Assembly (NCBI GenBank): GCA_964589365.1
Contig: CAZPTQ010000155.1
Location: forward strand, 1-12,462
Source of the DNA: M3007 sp964589365
Lineage (GTDB): Bacteria; Bacteroidota; Bacteroidia; Chitinophagales; Saprospiraceae
Length of the DNA: 12,462 nt
Direction of reading: 5' to 3'
Shown one piece after another: positions 8,301 through 12,462 of the stretch; positions within the stretch are counted from its first letter, which is position 1; every line of letters begins with the position of its first letter. A program made the position numbers and the translations under genes. The notes below the pieces were generated by a model. The model saw only the letters and a list, made by a program, of their open reading frames with translations, was not told the DNA's origin and made no database searches.

Positions 8301-8354
8301 CCCGAAAGTGAAAGGAGTTGGCGGTTTGGGTTGAATTTTATCCCGGGATGGTAG
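5307..8354 (+). CDS. Outer-membrane protein: HExxH metallopeptidase domain, TolB-like beta-propeller and Omp85-like beta-barrel
   Basis: A 1015-residue exported protein. ATG 5307 is chosen over an in-frame upstream ATG at 5220 because it begins a clean signal peptide, MKQTLLFALFFAALFASPLQAQ. Residues about 35-270 form a gluzincin-type peptidase (Peptidase_MA-like): HELVH at 135-139 and WMIEGLAEYLS at 163-173, with Glu166 the probable third zinc ligand. Residues about 290-575 hold at least five PD40/TolB-type blades, each with a core like WSPDGK (LSPNGK, WSPDSK, WSPDGK, WSADGK) and a following DLYxY strand. From about 622 to the end the pattern is alternating aromatic beta-strands, with FVRGYD at 889-894 matching the VRG(F/Y) motif of Omp85 loop 6 and a C-terminal aromatic residue (Trp1015). 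No POTRA domains are visible. Expected place: barrel in the outer membrane, with propeller and peptidase in the periplasm. Substrate unknown. It appears to be a single-gene unit. Confidence 0.85.
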   Translation: MKQTLLFALFFAALFASPLQAQYFGRNKPRYNQQPFKVTETEHFVIYDYLDNPEKLKELAAAAELWYSMHSKVLGDTFTVKNPLIIYNDHAGFQQTNTIQGDISVGTGGVTEGLRNRVIFPVAPTNQQTHHVLGHELVHAFQYNMILNGDSTSMRNLANIPLWMIEGLAEYLSIGRIDPHTALWMRDAVLNDEVPRIKDLDSGKYFPYRWGQAFWAYVTGVYSDEAIKPLFENTAKYGLKPAVQMTLGISVDSLSNAWRSTLKNHYGRWAIKGKKEDLPGKILLDDDNAGQMNISPVLSPNGKHVIFLSEKNLFTTDLFLADAKTGKLIRKIASTASDGNVDHFNFLESAGTWSPDSKRFAFDVYEKGRSVLVIKDIFKGKKTNKVQIPGVPAFSNPAWSPDGKTIVVSGLVHGQTDLYEYNLKSKKVKRLTNDRYSEILPTWSADGKSLAFSTDELSIQRGRTNGAWTMNLAVMDMASAESENIDIFSGADNMNPQFDKNGNLFFLSDRDGRRNLYRYDVATNKVFQLTDLMTGITGITPYSPAITVADDRDRILYTHYNKGRYTIHQAKDADFEAKEIDPLAVDQVPASLPPFSPKQRDMVNTSLRLMDSAPDSTAMKAKKYKPKFQLDYLGGSTGVGVNTGNSSFGTQTGLAGGIDALFSDILGNNQLYAGAVMNGDIQDAGGQLSYINQKNRIGWGINASHIAYQTGGYQYIINEDKEINGVQTTLLKSVFGLGRVFQQRVGGTVFYPFTVTKRVEMGAATEFYSSRVTEYADYYFLDGRYFGSDRQKQPKGPSLNLNNVNAAFVGDNSYFGMTAPLQGWRYRFGVEQYFGGDYQFTAFLADARKYLYVKPFTFAVRGLGYLRTEKYEDNTFSVDYPLFAANPFFVRGYDRAVFNTEEDPYFFQRTIGSKMFVGNFEIRIPFTGPRRLSLIKSNFLVTDLNLFFDAGLAFYEFDELKKGAEFYHEPIFSTGVSLRVNLFGYLVLEPYFALPLTAPESERSWRFGLNFIPGW

Positions 8355-8360
8355 GTTTTT

Positions 8361-8387
8361 GGACAGGATTTACAGGATGGACAGGAT
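8361..8387 (+). repeat. Short tandem repeat E, ACAGGAT units
   Basis: Three ACAGGAT cores spaced about 10 bases apart (8363-8369, 8372-8378, 8381-8387), separated by TT or GG, start just after the outer-membrane protein stop codon. I recall similar ACAGGATTTACAGGAT strings as dispersed repeats in Bacteroidota intergenic DNA. No function can be read from the sequence. Confidence 0.6.
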
Positions 8388-8397
8388 AGTAGAGCGT

Positions 8398-8450
8398 GTT
8401 CAAGAAAGTGTGGCACACCTCGAATTTAGGTGTGCCACACTTATATGAAC
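8398..8450. repeat. Repeat F: strong hairpin between the outer-membrane protein gene and porX
   Basis: Arms 8406-8420 and 8428-8442 are a perfect 15-bp inverted repeat (AAGTGTGGCACACCT and its complement) around the 7-base loop CGAATTT. After a small internal loop an outer GTTCA/TGAAC pair (8398-8402 and 8446-8450) extends the fold. There is no T-run after the stem, so it is not a standard intrinsic terminator, although it lies 52 bases after a stop codon and could still stabilise the 3' end. It is followed by about 115 bases of porX upstream region with no clear promoter. Confidence 0.8.
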
Positions 8451-8565
8451 AATAGAATTCAGACATTTGTCCCACTTTTTTAAACATAACACAACCCAAA
8501 CGCATCCGTACCGTTTGAGTGATCCAAATAACCAAATCCACAAATCTTCGCATCAACAATATATT

Positions 8566-10122
8566 ATGACCAAAATCCTCTGGGCCGACGACGAGATTGA
8601 TCTCCTAAAGCCACACCTGATGTTCCTCCAAAACAAAGGCTACGATGTGGTGACCGCCACCAACGGCCACGATGCCGTGGAAACCTACTACGAGCAAGCC
8701 TCCGACATTGATGTAGTATTCCTCGACGAGAGCATGCCCGGCCTCACCGGACTGGAAGTTTTGATGAAAATAAAAGCCCGCAACCGCAATGTGCCTGTGG
8801 TGATGATTACCAAAAACGAGGCAGAGCACGTCATGGAAGATGCCATCGGCGGACAGATTTCTGATTACCTCATCAAGCCCGTCAACCCCAACCAAATCCT
8901 GCTAACGCTCAAGAAAATATTGGACAACAAGCGGCTTTTGAGCGAAAAAACCGCGCAAAATTACCAGCAGGAGTTCCGCGAAATTTTCATGGAAATCACA
9001 GGCGGCCTCAACCAGACAGAGTGGGTGGATGCCTATAAAAAGATCGTGAACTGGGAGATGCGCGTGGATGCCAACGAGGCCACTGGGGTTAGCGAAATCC
9101 TCTCGCAACAAAAAGAGCAGGCCAACACGGAGTTCTCAAAGTTCGTGGTGAAAAACTACTTTGATTGGGTGGACAAGAACAAAGAGGTTGGACCCATTAT
9201 GTCGCACTCCGTGATGCGCAAGCATATTTTGCCGCACGTTGGCAATGGAACGCCGACTATCATGTTGTTACTCGACAACCTACGTTACGACCAGTGGAAA
9301 ACCATTGAGCCTATCTTGAATGAACTGTTCAGGACCGAGGAAGAAGGCTATTTTTTTAGCATTTTACCTACGGCCACCCAATACAGCCGCAATGCCATAT
9401 TTGCAGGCATGATGCCCTCTGACATCGAAAAAAACTTTCCCGATAAGTGGAAAAACGACACCGATGAGGGCGGGAAAAACCTGTCTGAGGATTTCTTTTT
9501 GGGCAAACAAATCGAACGCGCCTTCCGCAAACCAATCAAGTGGGACTATATCAAAGTCACCAACGTAAACCACGGCAAAGACCTGAACGACAACATCCTG
9601 AACTGCCTGAACAACGACTTGACAGTCATCGTCTATAACTTCATTGACATGCTCTCCCACGCCCGCACAGAGATGGAAGTATTGAAAGAACTTGTGGGCG
9701 ACGAACGCGCCTACCGTTCGCTCACGCGCTCTTGGTTCTTACACTCGCCTCTCTGGATGGCATTGCGCAAACTTGAAGGTCGCGACGTACAGCTATTTGT
9801 CACTACTGACCACGGCACCATTCGAGTGCAAACACCTTCCAAAGTCGTCGGCGACCGTGAAACCACCACAAACCTCCGTTACAAAGTAGGCCGAAACCTC
9901 CAATACGAAGCCCGAGACGTGCTCGCGATCAAAGACCCCCAGAAGGCAGGATTGCCCCGCCCCAACATCAGCAGCACGTTTATTTTTGCCAAGGAGGACT
10001 ACTTTTTCCTCTATCCGAACAACTACAACCACTACAACAACTACTACAAAAACACCTTCCAGCACGGCGGGATAAGTCTGGAGGAGATGATTTGCCCGGT
10101 GGTGCGGATGCGGAGCAAATAA
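8566..10122 (+). CDS. porX: PorX: response regulator with PglZ/alkaline phosphatase-like output domain
   Basis: A cytoplasmic response regulator that, in Porphyromonas and Flavobacterium, controls type IX secretion genes together with the histidine kinase PorY and an ECF sigma factor. The receiver domain (residues 1-120) has the acidic pair Asp8-Asp9, phosphoacceptor Asp54 in VVFLDESMPG, VVMITKN and Lys106 in YLIKPVN. A helical linker follows to about residue 220. The PglZ domain contains MLLLDNLRYDQW, Thr271 in PTATQYSRNA (the expected nucleophile), VTTDHGTIRV and, near the end, FQHGGISLEEM, which supplies metal ligands. Length is 518 residues, as I recall for P. gingivalis PorX. ATG 8566 is chosen because MTKILWADDE is the normal family start; an in-frame ATG at 8467 adds 33 unlikely residues. 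No kinase or secretion gene is adjacent, so it is encoded alone here. Confidence 0.95.
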   Translation: MTKILWADDEIDLLKPHLMFLQNKGYDVVTATNGHDAVETYYEQASDIDVVFLDESMPGLTGLEVLMKIKARNRNVPVVMITKNEAEHVMEDAIGGQISDYLIKPVNPNQILLTLKKILDNKRLLSEKTAQNYQQEFREIFMEITGGLNQTEWVDAYKKIVNWEMRVDANEATGVSEILSQQKEQANTEFSKFVVKNYFDWVDKNKEVGPIMSHSVMRKHILPHVGNGTPTIMLLLDNLRYDQWKTIEPILNELFRTEEEGYFFSILPTATQYSRNAIFAGMMPSDIEKNFPDKWKNDTDEGGKNLSEDFFLGKQIERAFRKPIKWDYIKVTNVNHGKDLNDNILNCLNNDLTVIVYNFIDMLSHARTEMEVLKELVGDERAYRSLTRSWFLHSPLWMALRKLEGRDVQLFVTTDHGTIRVQTPSKVVGDRETTTNLRYKVGRNLQYEARDVLAIKDPQKAGLPRPNISSTFIFAKEDYFFLYPNNYNHYNNYYKNTFQHGGISLEEMICPVVRMRSK

Positions 10123-10130
10123 AAAATTAA

Positions 10131-10193
10131 ACAGGAAAACCGCAAAACAGGAGAACCGCAAAATTTAAAACTGTTCTCCTGTTTTGTGGTTTT
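10131..10193. terminator. Hairpin G after porX, likely terminator, built from a 16-bp tandem repeat
   Basis: Arms 10136-10156 and 10173-10193 pair over 21 bp with one G-T pair at 10142/10187. The left side is a 16-bp tandem duplication, ACAGGAAAACCGCAAA at 10131-10146 and ACAGGAGAACCGCAAA at 10147-10162. It begins 8 bases after the porX stop. On the plus strand the 3' side is only moderately T-rich. On the minus strand a run of six T's (plus 10121-10126) follows about ten bases after the stem, so it may work better against transcripts coming from the right. Confidence 0.6.
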
Positions 10194-10201
10194 GCGGTTT
10201 A

Positions 10202-10499
10202 ACCCAATAAAGAAAAATCCCCCTCCACAGTTACTGCGGAAGAGGACATCCCAAAAACCGATTACATCTTTATATTGGCGGCGCTATGGCCGTAATAAGG
10301 TCAATTTGTTTTGCCCGAATTGGGCGCGTTATAGTGTTGAAGAAGCCAGCAATCACGAGACTTGAAAGTCTTTGAATATTCTGGCAGGGATTAAAAGGAA
10401 TACTGAAATTGTTAACGCAAAAGTAACGCCACTTTCAATTATTTAGCATACTCATATTTTATATTTAAATGAAACCCGAATGACTTCCAAATGCAAAAG
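10202..10499. other. Intergenic stretch between convergent porX and dynamin-like genes
   Basis: No gene with a start codon and recognisable product is seen in this roughly 300-base stretch. It holds a minus-strand TACTTTTG (10425-10418), an exact -7 consensus without a -33 box, which points leftward toward hairpin G. A plus-frame open stretch of some 30 codons at 10202-10292 lacks a start and is probably chance or a gene remnant. Confidence 0.5.
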
Positions 10500-10523
10500 A
10501 AAGGGTTTTATCAAAAATCCTTT
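10500..10523. terminator. Small hairpin at the 3' end of the dynamin-like gene
   Basis: Arms 10500-10509 and 10514-10523 (AAAGGGTTTT and AAAAATCCTTT-like) form a 10-bp stem with a 4-base loop. On the plus strand all positions pair, with one G-U; in the dynamin transcript one pair becomes an A-C mismatch. It lies 10 bases past the dynamin stop, with a short T-stretch after the stem on that strand. It is a weak terminator candidate. Confidence 0.35.
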
Positions 10524-10533
10524 ATGATTTTAC

Positions 10534-12255
10534 TCATCTGATTTCCAGCGCGTTGTCCAGTGCTTCAAGCCTTTGCCACAGGGCCAAATGTTGTGTATTG
10601 AAGTGTGCTATTTGGGTTTCTTCATTGGACAAAAGGGCATCTATTTCTCCAAAATTGTCTCCAATACGACCCTTTATAGTGCGCACATAGCCGCGCAACT
10701 TGCCTTCAAGCGCCTCTTGCATCTGCGTCCGGCCTTTAGAAATCTCTTCATCGTACCCTTTCACGATTTTGCTGCGTTGTGCCCGAGCCGTAAATCCGGC
10801 GAACAACACCCCGATCCCCGTCAGCACCCCGCCCGTTATATCAAACACTGCCATTTTTGTTACACCCGCCAAAATGAGGCCGATGATCGCCACCCCACTC
10901 CCTGCCGCGATGTTGGGCGAAACGCTGGCATTTTCGGGAAACAGCCTCCCGTCGTTGAAACTTTCGGAACGCGACATGAAGCGGGCAAATGCTTCCTGAA
11001 GTTCTTTCATCACCGAGGCTCGTTTTTCTGAGATGGTTTCGAAAATATAGGAATCGCTTTTGACCACCGTGTTGGCAGCGCGGATTTTGAGGTCAATCAT
11101 CTTCGCCATTTGCTGCACTGAGTCGGCGAGATCCACCACGCCATCATTGAGTTTGGTGCGAAGTTCGGCGTTGAGTTGGAGTTCGAGTTGCTTGGCGAGG
11201 CCGTTGAGCCAGTCGGTGATGCTGGCTTGTTTGCTGAAAAGGCCCATAAACGAACGTTTCAGCAGCGAAGGGAACGAAAGCCCGTCAGCCAGTTCCTGAC
11301 CAATGCCTCTGGTGATACGGTCGTATCCATGGAGCAGGTTTTCAATCAATAAATTGACATGGTGGTTGGATTTTTTCTCCTGATTGTCCAGCGTCAGGCT
11401 GATGTCGTTTCGAAATTCAGTGTCTTCCAGGAATTGCTCGGCACGTGTATCCAGATCGCTGCGCAGGCGTTCGAGGATGTGGTGTGAAGTAGTGAGGTTG
11501 TTCTTTAGTTTCAATGCTGCAGCTCGCCCGCCCGTAACATGGGTGCGGATATAATCACGCACAGCAGAGAAATTACTCTGGTCGAAATGACCTTCAAGTT
11601 CAGCCTTGGCGCTGGTAGCGAAAATGGCTGGCTCACCCATCCCTTTTTTGATCGCAAAATCGTACAACCCGCGTTCGTTCACAGCCAAATCAGCCTCCGA
11701 AAGGAGGTCTTTTTGCTGAAGCACGAAAATGATTTTTTTATGCCAGTCGCGGTGAATGAAGTCAAAAAAGTCCCAGGCCGATTGCCGGTAGGGATTTTTG
11801 GCCTCAAAAACAAAAATGACCAGATCGCTGGCGGGGATAAAATTCTCGGTGATTTCCTGGTGTCTTTCAATGATGCTGTTGGTGCCGGGAGTATCCACCA
11901 CCGCGATGTCGCGCAGAATATCAATGGGCAGGAAAATCTTTTTCAGGTAAGGATTTACTATCACCGTCTCCTCTTTTTCGCCGTACAAGATTTGTTGCAC
12001 CGTATCGGTCATGGGCTGGGGCGCAACGGCGCAAATCTCGCGGTTTGACTCTAAAAGGGCGTTGACAAAACTGCTCTTACCAGCCTTCACTTCGCCCACG
12101 ACGACGAACATGAAGGGCTCGCTCATCCGATTGCGCAACTCGCCCACCATGACGGCCAATGCTTTGTGCCCGATTTCCTGGCTAAGTTGCTGGAGGTCTT
12201 TCACTAAGTCTTCGCACTGGGCGCGAAGCGCGACGGTGTGTTGGTTCAGAATCAT
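10534..12255 (-). CDS. Bacterial dynamin-like GTPase
   Basis: A large GTPase of the dynamin superfamily, expected to bind and remodel membranes in the cell. From ATG 12255 the protein has 573 residues. A short helical N-terminus (1-46) precedes the GTPase domain: P-loop GEVKAGKSS (54-62), candidate switch-I threonines in PMTDT (81-85), DTPG (121-124), QQKD (180-183) in the NKxD position, and SAK (215-217). A long helical region follows (about 245-435), then a hydrophobic hairpin (about 447-490, GVAIIGLILAGV ... GGVLTGIGVLFAG) that should insert in the membrane, and a C-terminal helical tail. This order fits bacterial dynamin-like proteins. An upstream in-frame ATG at 12378 was rejected because the 41 extra codons look like intergenic repeat and do not resemble the family. 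The gene converges with porX. No partner dynamin gene is visible. Confidence 0.85.
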   Translation of the reverse strand: MILNQHTVALRAQCEDLVKDLQQLSQEIGHKALAVMVGELRNRMSEPFMFVVVGEVKAGKSSFVNALLESNREICAVAPQPMTDTVQQILYGEKEETVIVNPYLKKIFLPIDILRDIAVVDTPGTNSIIERHQEITENFIPASDLVIFVFEAKNPYRQSAWDFFDFIHRDWHKKIIFVLQQKDLLSEADLAVNERGLYDFAIKKGMGEPAIFATSAKAELEGHFDQSNFSAVRDYIRTHVTGGRAAALKLKNNLTTSHHILERLRSDLDTRAEQFLEDTEFRNDISLTLDNQEKKSNHHVNLLIENLLHGYDRITRGIGQELADGLSFPSLLKRSFMGLFSKQASITDWLNGLAKQLELQLNAELRTKLNDGVVDLADSVQQMAKMIDLKIRAANTVVKSDSYIFETISEKRASVMKELQEAFARFMSRSESFNDGRLFPENASVSPNIAAGSGVAIIGLILAGVTKMAVFDITGGVLTGIGVLFAGFTARAQRSKIVKGYDEEISKGRTQMQEALEGKLRGYVRTIKGRIGDNFGEIDALLSNEETQIAHFNTQHLALWQRLEALDNALEIR

Positions 12256-12340
12256 GGGGTAAACGTAGGGAGAATTGGGGAAAACGTTGGAGCCCAATAA
12301 GGTTTCCGAAAACGCTACGGTATGTACACGTTGTGTAGTC

Positions 12341-12368
12341 TTCTCCGCTGCGCTACGACATGACAATT
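12341..12368 (-). repeat. Degenerate relative of inverted repeat A upstream of the dynamin-like gene
   Basis: On the minus strand this contains TTGTCATGTCGTAGCGCAGC followed by GGAGAA, which shares the GTCATG...GTAGCG...GAAG layout with one arm of the element at 874-943. No opposing arm is visible, so it is probably a half element or a decayed copy. It also explains the spurious N-terminal extension of the GTPase frame. The remaining bases to 12462 show no gene. Confidence 0.4.
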
Positions 12369-12462
12369 CAGAGGGCACTTCACCGGTTCATTTTTTCGGG
12401 GAGGGGGCAGGGCAGACGCATATAAATTTGAAGATTAAATCTCCAAACACAGAATTTTATTT

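Noticed and set aside
5307..8354. Annotation as the Tol-Pal translocation protein TolB
   Set aside because: Only the propeller resembles TolB; the N-terminal peptidase and the C-terminal barrel make it a different protein, and no tol genes are adjacent.
8467..8565. Upstream ATG giving 33 extra residues on PorX
   Set aside because: Receiver domains of this family begin at MTKILWADDE, and the extension is low-complexity and unlike a receiver.
10131..10193. CRISPR-like reading of the repeated ACAGG(A/G)AACCGC units
   Set aside because: Only two adjacent 16-bp units without spacers, folding into one hairpin; no cas genes nearby.
10202..10292. Plus-strand open stretch of about 30 codons ending in a hydrophobic segment
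   Set aside because: It has no start codon, no promoter and no recognised similarity; at most a gene remnant.
12256..12378. Upstream ATG giving 41 extra residues on the dynamin-like GTPase
   Set aside because: The extra codons overlap a repeat remnant and promoter-like DNA and have no GTPase family character.

Overview
The window looks like a chromosomal segment from a Bacteroidota bacterium, probably near the Saprospiraceae. This rests on a PorX-type response regulator (a regulator of the type IX secretion system), several TAnnTTTG promoter elements typical of the phylum, absence of clear Shine-Dalgarno sequences, and intergenic palindromes of kinds common in these genomes. The genus cannot be fixed from the sequence alone.

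Layout. 1-774 (-): N-terminal two thirds of an IscS/NifS cysteine desulfurase, running off the left edge. 775-1039: divergent intergenic region with a promoter on each side and an inverted repeat. 1040-2206 (+): methylmalonyl-CoA mutase small subunit, damaged by one palindrome inside the gene and cut short by a second. 2282-3850 (-): GMC (cholesterol oxidase-like) FAD oxidoreductase, convergent with it. 3978-4535 (-): DUF1415 protein. 4578-5033 (-): small AT-rich four-helix membrane protein, probably co-transcribed with DUF1415 from a good promoter at 5113-5144. 5307-8354 (+): large outer-membrane protein joining a HExxH metallopeptidase domain, a TolB-like propeller and an Omp85-like barrel. 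8566-10122 (+): porX. 10123-10533: non-coding, with a strong hairpin. 10534-12255 (-): bacterial dynamin-like GTPase. 12256-12462: no gene.

The genes do not form one pathway; most are housekeeping or envelope functions in separate transcription units. The striking feature is the density and variety of palindromic repeats. At least six distinct inverted-repeat types occupy gene junctions or a gene interior, and several provide the stop codons of neighbouring genes. The clearest case is at 2181-2307, where the two arms of one inverted repeat give two unrelated convergent proteins the same C-terminal heptapeptide and stop codon. Another is an in-frame 69-bp palindrome in the mutase gene, which resembles the behaviour of Rickettsia palindromic elements. 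The most interesting protein is the peptidase-propeller-barrel fusion.
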